From: Chitinibacter sp. GC72
Lineage (GTDB): Bacteria; Pseudomonadota; Gammaproteobacteria; Burkholderiales; Chitinibacteraceae
DNA length: 64,000 bases
Direction of reading: 5' to 3'
Assembly (NCBI RefSeq): GCF_009760905.1
Contig: NZ_VIRW01000003.1
Location: 234,333 to 298,332, forward strand
Shown here piece after piece: positions 35,484-44,178 of the stretch. Position 1 is the stretch's first letter. Every line of letters starts with the position of its first letter. A model generated the notes under the pieces. That model was given only the letters and a program-made list of their open reading frames with translations, ran no database searches and was not told the DNA's origin. The translations under genes were made by a program, and so were the position numbers.

Positions 35484-36194
35484 TCAGGGGCTGACTTCGA
35501 CGACACCGCCAGCCTGGGCGATGCCGGTCAGTATCATATTACGCCCCACCCGTACCCGCACAGTAGCGCCTTCCGCTGCGTTGTTCAGCGCGATACCTTC
35601 GTTGCGAATTTCAAGGCCGTCTTCGCGGTATACAATCCGCACTCGCTGATTCTGCTGAATCACCATTGCTGCGCGCAAATGTTCTTTGCGTATCGGCTGG
35701 CCGGCGGCAATTGCCGTATTGAGCGTACGGCCAATGGCCTGCGTGGCATCCATCAGTACCGAGCCGGGCAAAGTACCCAGATCGCCGCGCTGGAACATCA
35801 GATCGGACTCGGCGAGGGTCTGATTGGCGCCCACTGGCCGCGCTGCGACCAGATACTGCACCAGCATGGTGATTTGCACCGGCGTATTCACGCTCCAGTT
35901 GGCCCCTTGCATGCACTTGGCTCGCAACATGGTTTTGCCAATCAGCCGATAGCCCTGGGGCAAACTCACCTCGATGGCAGCACACTCATCAAGCTGCAAA
36001 CGCGGATCGAGCTTGCTGATGGTATATGACGCCGTGCCGGGGCTATTGAGCAGCGCCTGATCGAGCCAGTTTGCCAGCTCTTTTTGCAATAGCTGCAAAT
36101 CCTGCTTACCAGACGAGGCGTGCGCCAGCGGCGAGACCACTAGCCCCGCCGAGCCGAGCAGCAGCGCCAGAAAGAGTGCGATTAATTTTTGCAT
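35484..36194 (-). CDS. flgA: Flagellar P-ring assembly chaperone
   Basis: The 236-residue product has a signal peptide (LIALFLALLLGSAGLVVSPLAHA) and a C-terminal SAF/FlgA domain (GANQTLAESDLMFQRGDL, AIGRTLNTAIAAGQPIRKEHLRA, GATVRVRVGRNMILTGIAQAGGVVEV). FlgA is a periplasmic chaperone for FlgI during P-ring assembly. No other flagellar gene is in the window: it lies alone between ribF and the divergent rmuC, unlike the usual flgMN/flgB neighbourhood. The ATG at 36194 is preferred over a TTG two codons upstream. Confidence 0.92.
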   Translation of the reverse strand: MQKLIALFLALLLGSAGLVVSPLAHASSGKQDLQLLQKELANWLDQALLNSPGTASYTISKLDPRLQLDECAAIEVSLPQGYRLIGKTMLRAKCMQGANWSVNTPVQITMLVQYLVAARPVGANQTLAESDLMFQRGDLGTLPGSVLMDATQAIGRTLNTAIAAGQPIRKEHLRAAMVIQQNQRVRIVYREDGLEIRNEGIALNNAAEGATVRVRVGRNMILTGIAQAGGVVEVSP

Positions 36195-36266
36195 CCGCAA
36201 ATTATATGCGCATCTGCCCGCATCGCCTACAATCGGCGTTTTGTTAGAACTAAGCGGATTTGCACA

Positions 36267-37745
36267 ATGCTGGAGTTGCTGTTTGGAATTTCTACCCTAG
36301 TGGTCTTGCTGGCTGGGGTGCTGGTGGTAAGCCGTTTGCAGCAATTGGCCAGCAATCAGCGCGAAGTGCTCGACACTTTAATGCAGGAGCTGGAAGCCAA
36401 GCACCGGCAAATGCTCTCCGATCTGCATCAGGGGTTGAGCAAACAGGCGGAGGCCTTGAATTCCGGCCTGGCGCAGCATGGTGCTTTGCTGCACGAGGCG
36501 GTGAATCGCTCGGGCGACCGTTTGCGTGACGGTATGAGCGAGTCCTTCGAGCGCCTGCGCAGCGGCGTCAACAGTGAAATGAAAGAAAGCCGCGAAGCTA
36601 TGGCGCGGCTGCAGAGCGCGCAAAGCGATGCGCTGGCCACACTGCGTCTGTCGCTGACGGCCAGCCAGGGCGACACCCGAGAGCAAGTTTTAAAACAACT
36701 CGGCGATATTTCCAGCGCACTGCAAAGCAAGCAGGACGCGCTGCGCGAAGACATGCTGCTCAAACTCTCGACCATGCTCGCCGAACAATCGAAGCGCGAA
36801 ATGGAACAACTTCAAGCCGCACTGCAGCAATCATCGCAAACGCTGACCGCCAGTGTGGGCGAGCTGACCAAGGCCACCGATACGCGGCTGGGCGAGATTT
36901 CCGGCAAAGTTACCGAGCGGCTCGACGAGGGCTTTAAAAAGACCAATGAAACCTTTGCCAGCGTGATGGCGCGCTTGGCAACCATCGATGAGGCGCAGAA
37001 AAAAATCGACGGCTTGACGACTAATGTCGTGAGTCTGCAGGAATTGCTGGGCGACAAACGCAGTCGTGGTGCTTTTGGCGAGGTGCAGCTGGAGCATCTG
37101 ATCAGCAATGTACTGCCGCAGCAAGTCTACGAGTTGCAAGCCAGCTTGCCCGGCGGTGTGCGTGTTGACTGCCTGCTCAAATTGCCTGAGCCGACCGGTA
37201 CCGTGGCGGTCGATTCGAAATTCCCGCTGGAAAACTACCACCGCATGTTCAGCACCGAAGTCGACAAAGTACAGGCAACACGGCTGTTTAAAGCCGACGT
37301 TAAAAAACACATCGACGATATTGCCAATAAATACATCGTGCCCAATGTCACTGCCGATGGCGCGGTGATGTTTATTCCGGCCGAAGCGGTCTTTGCCGAA
37401 ATTCATGCCTACCACCCCGAGCTGGTGCAGCACGCGATGGCGCGACGGGTCTGGATTGTGTCGCCAACGACGCTGATGGCCGTGCTCAATACCGCGCGCG
37501 CAGTGATCAAGGACGTTGAAACGCGCAAGCAGGTGCATATTATCAAGGAGGCGCTGGGCAAGCTGGGGCAGGAATTTAACCGCTTTGACACGCGAATGAA
37601 AAAACTTGCCACGCATATCCGCCAGGCGCATGAAGACGCGCAGGACGTGAGTATTACCAGTGAAAAAATCTCCAAACAGTTCAACAATATCGAGCAGGTG
37701 CGGCTTGAAGGTGAAGCCATCGAAACGTTGGCATTGAACGAGTAG
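36267..37745 (+). CDS. rmuC: DNA recombination protein RmuC
   Basis: The 492-residue product begins with a membrane helix (LLFGISTLVVLLAGVLVVS), continues as a long coiled coil to about residue 250, and ends in the RmuC domain (LLGDKRSRGAFGEVQLEHLI, VDSKFPLENYHRM, VMFIPAEAVFAEIHAY, RRVWIVSPTTLMAVLNT), a nuclease-like fold. RmuC limits rearrangements at inverted repeats and is also implicated in phage defence. The stop codon TAG lies inside the left arm region of a palindromic repeat (37743-37794). Confidence 0.94.
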   Translation: MLELLFGISTLVVLLAGVLVVSRLQQLASNQREVLDTLMQELEAKHRQMLSDLHQGLSKQAEALNSGLAQHGALLHEAVNRSGDRLRDGMSESFERLRSGVNSEMKESREAMARLQSAQSDALATLRLSLTASQGDTREQVLKQLGDISSALQSKQDALREDMLLKLSTMLAEQSKREMEQLQAALQQSSQTLTASVGELTKATDTRLGEISGKVTERLDEGFKKTNETFASVMARLATIDEAQKKIDGLTTNVVSLQELLGDKRSRGAFGEVQLEHLISNVLPQQVYELQASLPGGVRVDCLLKLPEPTGTVAVDSKFPLENYHRMFSTEVDKVQATRLFKADVKKHIDDIANKYIVPNVTADGAVMFIPAEAVFAEIHAYHPELVQHAMARRVWIVSPTTLMAVLNTARAVIKDVETRKQVHIIKEALGKLGQEFNRFDTRMKKLATHIRQAHEDAQDVSITSEKISKQFNNIEQVRLEGEAIETLALNE

Positions 37746-37794
37746 GGTATATGGCTGCAGGCCAATTTAAATATGATCTGTAGCCATATACCTA
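37743..37794. repeat. 51-bp palindromic repeat, intergenic copy
   Basis: AGGGTATATGGCTGCAG (37744-37760) pairs with CTGTAGCCATATACCT (37778-37793) with one mismatch and one gap around a 17-bp AT-rich spacer. It starts at the rmuC stop codon and may double as a 3' hairpin for that transcript. Confidence 0.75.
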
Positions 37795-37844
37795 AATTAT
37801 TTTCGTTCAGTGTTGCCGCCCGACTCAAGCTCAAGGAGCATGCA

Positions 37845-39248
37845 ATGACGACATTGCTGAACGACGTGCATTCCCGACTGAATCCGACGCAGCTGGCCGC
37901 CATCGAGCAGCCAGCAGATTGCGCGCAACTGCAAACAATCATCCGCCGCGCACGACGCGAGCAGCGCTATATTTCCGTCTCTGGTGGTCTGCATGCGATG
38001 GGCGGGCAGCAAATGGCGAGCGGGGCGCTGCATCTTGATTTGCGCGGCCTCAATCGCGTACTGAGTCACGACGCCGAGCATGGCTTGCTGCAGATCGAAG
38101 CGGGCGCTGATTGGCCTGCGATTATCGCGGCGACGCACACCATGCCTCACCCGCAAGGTGGCAGCTGGGCAATCCGGCAGAAACAAACCGGTGTCGATAG
38201 CGTCACGCTGGGTGGTTCGATTTCCGCCAATGCCCACGGTCGCGGCCTGCAAATGCAGCCCCTGGGGGATGATATTGAAGACCTAACCCTGATCAACGCG
38301 CACGGCGAATTGCTCTTTTGCAACCGTCAGCAGAACGCCGAATTATTTGCGCTGGTGGTCGGCGGTTATGGCTTGTTTGGCGTGATTTATGCGGCGACTT
38401 TGCGGCTGATGCAGCGGCAGTGCGTCAAGCGCATCGTCGATATTATCGATCTGGACGACGCCATCAATGCGGTCTTTCGGCGAGCCGACGAAGGCTGCTT
38501 GTATGGCGATTTTCAATTTGCAATTGACCACAGCGACGAGCGCTTTTTGCAGCGCGGCGTCTTTGCCTGCTACAAAGCTACATCGTCAACCGCCCCCGAG
38601 CCGAGTGCCGATTTGCCGCCTGCAGCGTGGCTCAAGCTGCTCAAACTCGCGCACGATGACAAGCAGCAGGCGTTCCGCCTCTATTCGCAGCACTATCTGA
38701 ACACCGACGGCCAGCAATACTGGGCCGATACCATGCAGCTCAGCACCTACATCCCGAGTTATGCCGAGTTTCTGGCGGGCGAGCGCGCAGCGGACGCCGA
38801 ACCGGAAAGTCTGGTGATCGGCGAGCATTATGTGCCGCGCGAGCACTTGCTCGCTTTTATGCGGCAAGCCAAAGGCATTTTGCGCCGGCTGGGCGTGGAA
38901 GTGGTGTATGGCACGATCCGCGCCATTATGCGCGACACAGTGTCGTTTCTACCGTGGGCCAAGGCCGATTTCGCCTGCGTGATTTTCAATCTGCGCACCC
39001 AACACAGCGAAGCCGGTTTGCAGCGCACGGCACAAGCGTTTCGCGACTTGATCGACGCCAGTTCCGCTCTGGACGGCAGTTTTTTCCTGACCTACCACCG
39101 CTACGCCTCGGCAGCGCAAGTGAGTCGCGCCTATCCGCAGTTTGCGCAGTGGCTGCAACTCAAAAAACAGTACGACCCCGATGAGCTGTTTCGCAGCGAC
39201 TGGTATTGCCATTATCGCGACGAATTTGCGCGGCATGCAGCCCTTTGA
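37845..39248 (+). CDS. FAD-linked oxidoreductase
   Basis: The 467-residue product belongs to the FAD-binding PCMH/GlcD-like oxidase group: YISVSGGLHAMGGQQMASGALHLDLRGLN in the flavin-binding domain, EAGADWPAIIA, VDSVTLGGSISANAHGRGLQMQPLGDDI, and a C-terminal substrate domain ending with YPQFAQWLQLKKQYDPDELFRSDW. The donor substrate cannot be inferred. A strong AAGGAG precedes the ATG at 37845. The methyltransferase gene starts 10 bp downstream, so the two are probably cotranscribed. Confidence 0.85.
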   Translation: MTTLLNDVHSRLNPTQLAAIEQPADCAQLQTIIRRARREQRYISVSGGLHAMGGQQMASGALHLDLRGLNRVLSHDAEHGLLQIEAGADWPAIIAATHTMPHPQGGSWAIRQKQTGVDSVTLGGSISANAHGRGLQMQPLGDDIEDLTLINAHGELLFCNRQQNAELFALVVGGYGLFGVIYAATLRLMQRQCVKRIVDIIDLDDAINAVFRRADEGCLYGDFQFAIDHSDERFLQRGVFACYKATSSTAPEPSADLPPAAWLKLLKLAHDDKQQAFRLYSQHYLNTDGQQYWADTMQLSTYIPSYAEFLAGERAADAEPESLVIGEHYVPREHLLAFMRQAKGILRRLGVEVVYGTIRAIMRDTVSFLPWAKADFACVIFNLRTQHSEAGLQRTAQAFRDLIDASSALDGSFFLTYHRYASAAQVSRAYPQFAQWLQLKKQYDPDELFRSDWYCHYRDEFARHAAL

Positions 39249-39258
39249 AAGGCACCGA

Positions 39259-40113
39259 ATGAAAGCAGAAACCCCGAGCAGCACCGCCAAACTGATTGCC
39301 GCCAGCACGATCTTGCTCGCCAGCGAGCCCGCTACCGCGCATCGGGTCGCGCCCGGTGCCGCCATGTGGTGCAAAAGGCTGCTGTCAAGGTCGTGGGCAG
39401 ATCGGCTGCTGGCCAGCTCGGCAGGGTATAGGCCCACAGCAATGGTCTGGAAATGGCTAGAGCAACATACCTTGCCCGGTATTCTGTTGCATTACTGGCA
39501 GCGCAAACGCTGGATTGAAGCGCGCTGCCGCCTGGCCATCGCTCAGGGCTTTGAGCGTGTAATTGTGCTGGGCGCCGGATTTGACACGCTGGCATTGCGC
39601 TTGTCGCTGGAAATGCCGCAGATCAGCTGGCTTGAGATCGACCATCCGGCAACGCAAAGTGCCAAACAGGTAGCGCTGGGGCCGGATGCGCAGTCGGTCC
39701 AGTTTATTGCCTGCGATTTAAACGCTGATGGTCTGGATGGATTGCCGATCTTCAGCAACAAAGCAACGCTGGTGATTGCCGAAGGCGTACTGATGTATTT
39801 GTCGCCAGCGGCGATTGAGCAGCTATTTGCCTGCTTGCAGCGCGCCCCTGGCGAGCGCCTGCAGTTTGTGTTCAGTTTTATGAATCAGTGGCCGGATGGC
39901 AAAGCGGGCTTTCGCCCGCGTAGCCGCTGGGTCGAGCGCTGGCTAGCCTGGCGGGGTGAACCCTTTGCCTGGGCTTTGCCTGAGGCAGCTATGGCTGATT
40001 TTCTGGCAGAACGCGGATTTGAGCAGCTGGAAACGGCAACGACACGGCAATTGGCCAGCAATCCCGAGTCCATGCTGGAAGGCGAGAATCTGGTGCACTG
40101 CCAGCGAATCTGA
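39259..40113 (+). CDS. Class I SAM-dependent methyltransferase (PPM1/LCMT-like)
   Basis: The 284-residue product resembles leucine carboxyl methyltransferase-like enzymes: AIAQGFERVIVLGAGFDTLALRLS is the SAM-binding motif I, EIDHPATQSAKQ is the acidic motif, and EGVLMYLSPAAIEQLF is a conserved family segment. Bacterial members methylate small molecules or polyketide intermediates; the substrate here is unknown. The ATG at 39259 has AAAGG upstream. A candidate copy of the palindromic repeat lies at 39421-39475, before motif I. Confidence 0.82.
   Translation: MKAETPSSTAKLIAASTILLASEPATAHRVAPGAAMWCKRLLSRSWADRLLASSAGYRPTAMVWKWLEQHTLPGILLHYWQRKRWIEARCRLAIAQGFERVIVLGAGFDTLALRLSLEMPQISWLEIDHPATQSAKQVALGPDAQSVQFIACDLNADGLDGLPIFSNKATLVIAEGVLMYLSPAAIEQLFACLQRAPGERLQFVFSFMNQWPDGKAGFRPRSRWVERWLAWRGEPFAWALPEAAMADFLAERGFEQLETATTRQLASNPESMLEGENLVHCQRI
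39421..39475. repeat. Candidate in-gene copy of the 51-bp palindrome
   Basis: GCAGGGTAT at the left pairs with ATACCTTGC at the right (8 of 9). CTAGAGCAACATACC is close to the family right arm CTACAGAGCAATACCCC, and the spacing is conserved. It lies in the methyltransferase gene. Confidence 0.4.
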
Positions 40114-40314
40114 TCGTGATCCGGCGGCCCCATCTCCAGGGCGCGCCTCTGGCACCAGGCTGTACTGCATATGGCAGCGGAATGTAGTCTTGGTGTTTCC
40201 ACTTACTTCTTGGTTCACAGCAAGGCCTTCTGGGGGTAAAATGGCTAGGATTTGCTTTTGATCAAGAATTTGGTCGAGTAACGCCCCCATCCATAGCTAA
40301 AAAAGGGTATCGCC

Positions 40315-42900
40315 GTGTTAGAAGCCTACCGTCAACATGTAGCCGAGCGCGCCGCGCAAGGCATCGCACCACTGCCACTGTCTGCACAACAGACTGCCGA
40401 TCTGATTTCATTGCTGCAAAACCCGCCAGCTGGCGAAGAAGCCTTCCTGGTTGAGCTGCTCACTCACCGCGTACCTGCTGGTGTGGACGATGCGGCCAAA
40501 GTCAAAGCGGCTTTTCTGGCTGCCGTTGCCAATGGCACAGAAGCCTGTGCTTTGATCTCTCGCGCGAAAGCAACTGAATTGCTTGGCACAATGCTGGGTG
40601 GCTTTAACATTAAGCCACAGATCGACTTGCTCGGTGACGCTGAAGTCGGTGGCATTGCTGCCGAAGGCCTGAAAAAAACCTTGTTGATGTTCGACTACTT
40701 CCACGATGTGAAAGAACTCGCTGACGCAGGCAATGCCAACGCCAAAGCAGTTCTGCAATCTTGGGCTGACGCCGAGTGGTTCACTAGCCGTCCAGAAGTA
40801 CCAGCACAAGTGACTGTGACCGTATTTAAAGTAACTGGTGAGACCAATACCGACGACTTGTCGCCAGCACCAGACGCTTGGTCGCGTCCAGATATTCCAT
40901 TGCACGCTTTGGCGATGCTGAAAAACCCGCGCGAAGGCATTGAAGCTGACGTGCCAGGCCAAGTCGGCCCAATGAAACAAATCGTCGAGCTGCAGAAAAA
41001 AGGCCACCCAATCGCTTATGTGGGCGACGTGGTAGGTACTGGCTCATCACGTAAATCAGCGACCAACTCGGTATTGTGGTGGACGGGTGAAGACATTCCA
41101 TTCGTGCCAAACAAACGCTTTGGCGGCTACTGCGTTGGCGGCAAGATCGCTCCGATCTTCTTCAATACAATGGAAGACGCGGGCGCATTGCCAATCGAGT
41201 TCGACGTAACGAACCTGAACATGGGCGACGTGATCACGATCTACCCATACGACGGTAAAGTTGAAAAAGACGGCCAAGTTGTTACCACTTTCAGCCTGAA
41301 AACCGAAGTTTTGCTCGACGAAGTGCGCGCCGGTGGCCGTATTAACCTGATTATTGGTCGCGGTTTGACTTCAAAAGCGCGCGAAGCATTGGGCTTGCCA
41401 GCTTCGACGATCTTCCGTCTGCCGCAAGATCCTGCCGCATCTAGTAAAGGCTTTACGCAGGCACAGAAAATGGTCGGTCGCGCATGCGGCTTGCCAGAAG
41501 GCCAAGGCGTTCGTCCAGGTACATACTGCGAGCCGAAAATGACTTCGGTTGGCTCGCAAGATACCACCGGCCCAATGACGCGCGACGAGTTGAAAGACTT
41601 GGCATGTCTGGGCTTCTCGGCTGATCTGGTAATGCAATCGTTCTGCCACACTGCCGCGTATCCAAAACCAGTTGACGTGAAAACGCACCACACATTGCCA
41701 GAATTCATCCGCAACCGCGGTGGTGTTTCTTTGCAGCCAGGTGATGGCGTTATTCACTCTTGGCTGAACCGTATGTTGATGCCAGATACCGTGGGTACTG
41801 GTGGCGATTCGCATACTCGTTTCCCAATCGGTATTTCTTTCCCAGCGGGTTCCGGCTTGGTCGCGTTTGCTGCTGCGACTGGCGTGATGCCACTCGATAT
41901 GCCTGAGTCGGTTCTGGTTCGCTTCAAAGGCACACTACAGCCAGGTATCACTTTGCGTGACTTGGTGAACGCGATTCCGTTGTACGCAATCAAAGCGGGT
42001 CTGTTGACTGTTGCTAAAGCCGGCAAGAAAAACATTTTCTCTGGCCGTATCCTCGAAATTGAAGGTCTGCCAGATCTGAAAGTTGAGCAAGCGTTTGAGT
42101 TGACTGATGCGTCTGCTGAGCGTTCAGCAGCGGGTTGTTCAGTTCGTCTGAACAAAGAACCAATCATTGAATACCTGCAATCGAATATCGTCTTGCTTAA
42201 ATCAATGATCGCTAACGGTTACGGCGACGCGAAAACCTTGGCGCGTCGCGTGAAGAGCATGGAAAGCTGGTTGGCTAATCCAAGCCTGATCGAGCCGGAT
42301 GCCGATGCTGTATACGCTGCAGTGATCGAAATCGACTTGGCCGATGTGAAAGAGCCTATCCTGGCTTGCCCGAACGATCCGGACGATGTGAAAGTATTGT
42401 CTGAAGTGGCTGGCACCAAGATCGATGAAGTGTTTATCGGCTCTTGCATGACCAATATCGGTCACTTCCGCGCAGCGGGTAAATTGCTAGAAGGCAAACG
42501 TGATCTGCCAACTAAATTGTGGATTGCTCCTCCAACGAAGATGGACGCTCAGCAACTGACCGAAGAAGGCTACTACGGCACCTTCGGCGCAGCTGGCGCG
42601 CGTACCGAAATGCCAGGTTGCTCATTGTGCATGGGTAATCAGGCGCAAGTTCGTGAAGGCGCGACCGTGGTTTCAACGTCAACGCGTAACTTCCCGAACC
42701 GTTTGGGCAAAAACACCAATGTGTTCTTGTCATCGGCTGAGTTGGCGGCGATTGCTTCACGTCTGGGCCGCATCCCGACGGTTGAAGAATACATGGCTGA
42801 CGTCGGCGTGCTCGATAGCAAATCGGCTGAAGTTTATAAATACCTGAACTTCAACCAGATCGACACTTACCAAGCTGAAGCTGATTCGGTAAAAGTATAA
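40315..42900 (+). CDS. acnB: Aconitate hydratase B
   Basis: The 861-residue [4Fe-4S] enzyme isomerises citrate and isocitrate in the TCA cycle. It has the AcnB order of domains: an N-terminal HEAT-like domain ([18 protein letters not shown]), the swivel domain ([20 protein letters not shown]), then the catalytic core ([59 protein letters not shown] with cluster cysteines, [12 protein letters not shown]). Translation starts at a GTG. Codon use is strongly biased, as in the rpsA gene, which suggests high expression. A strong terminator follows. Confidence 0.97.
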   Translation: MLEAYRQHVAERAAQGIAPLPLSAQQTADLISLLQNPPAGEEAFLVELLTHRVPAGVDDAAKVKAAFLAAVANGTEACALISRAKATELLGTMLGGFNIKPQIDLLGDAEVGGIAAEGLKKTLLMFDYFHDVKELADAGNANAKAVLQSWADAEWFTSRPEVPAQVTVTVFKVTGETNTDDLSPAPDAWSRPDIPLHALAMLKNPREGIEADVPGQVGPMKQIVELQKKGHPIAYVGDVVGTGSSRKSATNSVLWWTGEDIPFVPNKRFGGYCVGGKIAPIFFNTMEDAGALPIEFDVTNLNMGDVITIYPYDGKVEKDGQVVTTFSLKTEVLLDEVRAGGRINLIIGRGLTSKAREALGLPASTIFRLPQDPAASSKGFTQAQKMVGRACGLPEGQGVRPGTYCEPKMTSVGSQDTTGPMTRDELKDLACLGFSADLVMQSFCHTAAYPKPVDVKTHHTLPEFIRNRGGVSLQPGDGVIHSWLNRMLMPDTVGTGGDSHTRFPIGISFPAGSGLVAFAAATGVMPLDMPESVLVRFKGTLQPGITLRDLVNAIPLYAIKAGLLTVAKAGKKNIFSGRILEIEGLPDLKVEQAFELTDASAERSAAGCSVRLNKEPIIEYLQSNIVLLKSMIANGYGDAKTLARRVKSMESWLANPSLIEPDADAVYAAVIEIDLADVKEPILACPNDPDDVKVLSEVAGTKIDEVFIGSCMTNIGHFRAAGKLLEGKRDLPTKLWIAPPTKMDAQQLTEEGYYGTFGAAGARTEMPGCSLCMGNQAQVREGATVVSTSTRNFPNRLGKNTNVFLSSAELAAIASRLGRIPTVEEYMADVGVLDSKSAEVYKYLNFNQIDTYQAEADSVKV

Positions 42901-42920
42901 GCGTCTAGCTGCAAGGCAAA

Positions 42921-42946
42921 GCCCCGCTATCGTGCGGGGCTTTTTT
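42921..42946 (+). terminator. Rho-independent terminator after acnB
   Basis: GCCCCGC-tatcgt-GCGGGGC is followed by six T, 20 bp after the acnB stop. Confidence 0.93.
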
Positions 42947-42956
42947 ATTGACCAGA

Positions 42957-43009
42957 AGGGTATTGCTCTGTAGTACTTGACACCATTGCCTTACAGGGCA
43001 ATACCCCTG
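42957..43009. repeat. 51-bp palindromic repeat, intergenic copy
   Basis: GGGTATTGCTCTGTAG (42958-42973) pairs with CTTACAGGGCAATACCCC (42990-43007) with two differences around a 16-bp spacer. It sits between the acnB terminator and the tRNA-Gly promoter. Confidence 0.8.
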
Positions 43010-43041
43010 CGGTGTGCTCATTGAATCAACAGGCAGGTATT

Positions 43042-43071
43042 TTGATTTGCCATGGCAAACCGTGTTATAGT
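43042..43071 (+). promoter_or_regulatory. Promoter of the tRNA-Gly gene
   Basis: TTGATT at 43042-43047 and TATAGT at 43066-43071 are 18 bp apart, and the tRNA begins 10 bp after the -10 element. Confidence 0.6.
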
Positions 43072-43080
43072 TGCGGCTCT

Positions 43081-43154
43081 GCGGGCGTCGTATAATGGTA
43101 ATACCCGTGCTTCCCAAGCACGAGCCGTGGGTTCGATTCCCATCGCCCGCTCCA
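43081..43154 (+). tRNA. tRNA-Gly (anticodon CCC)
   Basis: A complete cloverleaf can be drawn. GCGGGCG pairs with CGCCCGC in the acceptor stem, the D-arm includes TATAATGGTAATA, the anticodon stem-loop is GTGCTTCCCAAGCAC with anticodon CCC, and the T-arm GTGGGTTCGATTCCCAT is followed by an encoded TCCA end. It reads GGG codons. Confidence 0.97.
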
Positions 43155-43160
43155 GATAGC

Positions 43161-43190
43161 AAAAAACGGCACAGCAATGTGCCGTTTTTT
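43161..43190 (+). terminator. Rho-independent terminator after tRNA-Gly
   Basis: AAAAAACGGCAC-agcaat-GTGCCGTTTTTT forms a strong stem with a T run, 6 bp after the tRNA. Confidence 0.92.
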
Positions 43191-43268
43191 ATTGCACCTT
43201 AGCCGCATTCACACAAAGTTCGCACCGATTGGCTGTGCTGGAGTACTCCAGCTGATCGCTCCTCCGCC

Positions 43269-44096
43269 ATGCCCCTGATTTTCCGTCGCTCCGCCCTTAA
43301 ATACTTTTCGCTTATTGCTCTCTGGGCGATCTTGTTTCCGCCTGATTTGCAGGCCTGCTCGCGCACTATTCAGGTTGGGGTTAGCCCAATTACCCAGTCG
43401 CTGATCGTGAGCAAGGAGCAAGTACAGGGCGGCATCTATATTGATGCGCTACGCGAGGTGAGCCGCAAGACGGGCTGCAAATTCGATTTTATTGAAGCGC
43501 CATTCGTTCGTTCTCTGCATATGTTCGGCGTTAGCCACGAGGTCGATCTGATTCCGATTGCCATCCAGCGCACGCAGCTGGATCAGGCTGGCGATTTTAT
43601 TCCGATCGTCAAATCGCGCATTGCGCTCATCACCTACGGCAGCGCGCACACCGATCCCATCAATGCCATGGAACGTGGCGAGCTGAAAATCAATATCGTG
43701 CGCGGCGCACCTTATGCCAGCTCAGCCTATATCGAGCTGATCCAGCGACTGCGTCAGCAAGGCGCGCTGGAGGATGTGGCCGAACCCAATATTATTGCGC
43801 GCAAATTGCAGGCGGGCAGAATTCACGCCGCCATTATGCCGCCAACGACATTTTATCAAGCCATGCTGGAAAACCGCCTTGACCCCAAACTGGTGCAGAT
43901 CACCTTGCTGACGCAAATTCCACCGGTGCTGGCAGGGGCGTATTTATCCAAAACCCGCCTTGTGCCAGCCGATCACGCACTACTTCACACGGCCCTTAGC
44001 CGCCAATTCCAATCCCCTGCGTTCTGGCAGCAATACAAAAACACCTACCCGGACTGGATACTCAAAGGCCTCGAGCCTGCTGTATCGCCACGCTAA
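43269..44096 (+). CDS. Periplasmic solute-binding protein, family 3-like
   Basis: The 275-residue product has a signal peptide (SLIALWAILFPPDLQA) and the fold pattern of bacterial family 3 solute-binding proteins: IQVGVSPITQSLIVSKE, GGIYIDALREVSRKTGCKFDFIEAPFVRSLHMF and a second lobe (LKINIVRGAPYASSAYIELI). No ABC permease or ATPase genes are adjacent, so it is an orphan binding protein. Such orphans may serve sensing or act with a distant transporter. The ligand is unknown. Confidence 0.75.
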   Translation: MPLIFRRSALKYFSLIALWAILFPPDLQACSRTIQVGVSPITQSLIVSKEQVQGGIYIDALREVSRKTGCKFDFIEAPFVRSLHMFGVSHEVDLIPIAIQRTQLDQAGDFIPIVKSRIALITYGSAHTDPINAMERGELKINIVRGAPYASSAYIELIQRLRQQGALEDVAEPNIIARKLQAGRIHAAIMPPTTFYQAMLENRLDPKLVQITLLTQIPPVLAGAYLSKTRLVPADHALLHTALSRQFQSPAFWQQYKNTYPDWILKGLEPAVSPR

Positions 44097-44178
44097 AAAG
44101 CCGAGATCCGGCGCAATCCAAACCGTCATCGCGCATTGGCCTATAATCGCGCCTTATTGCCACCAATCAAGACACCGC

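Noticed and set aside
39943..40290. Minus-strand open frame reaching into the 200-bp gap before acnB
   Set aside because: It overlaps the methyltransferase gene for half its length, has no ribosome binding site and no recognisable family. I see nothing else in the gap 40114-40314.
40307..40315. GGGTAT just before the acnB start as a possible repeat copy
   Set aside because: No ATACC partner lies at the family distance on either side. The same applies to GGGGTATT at 24993, 34427 and 52529.
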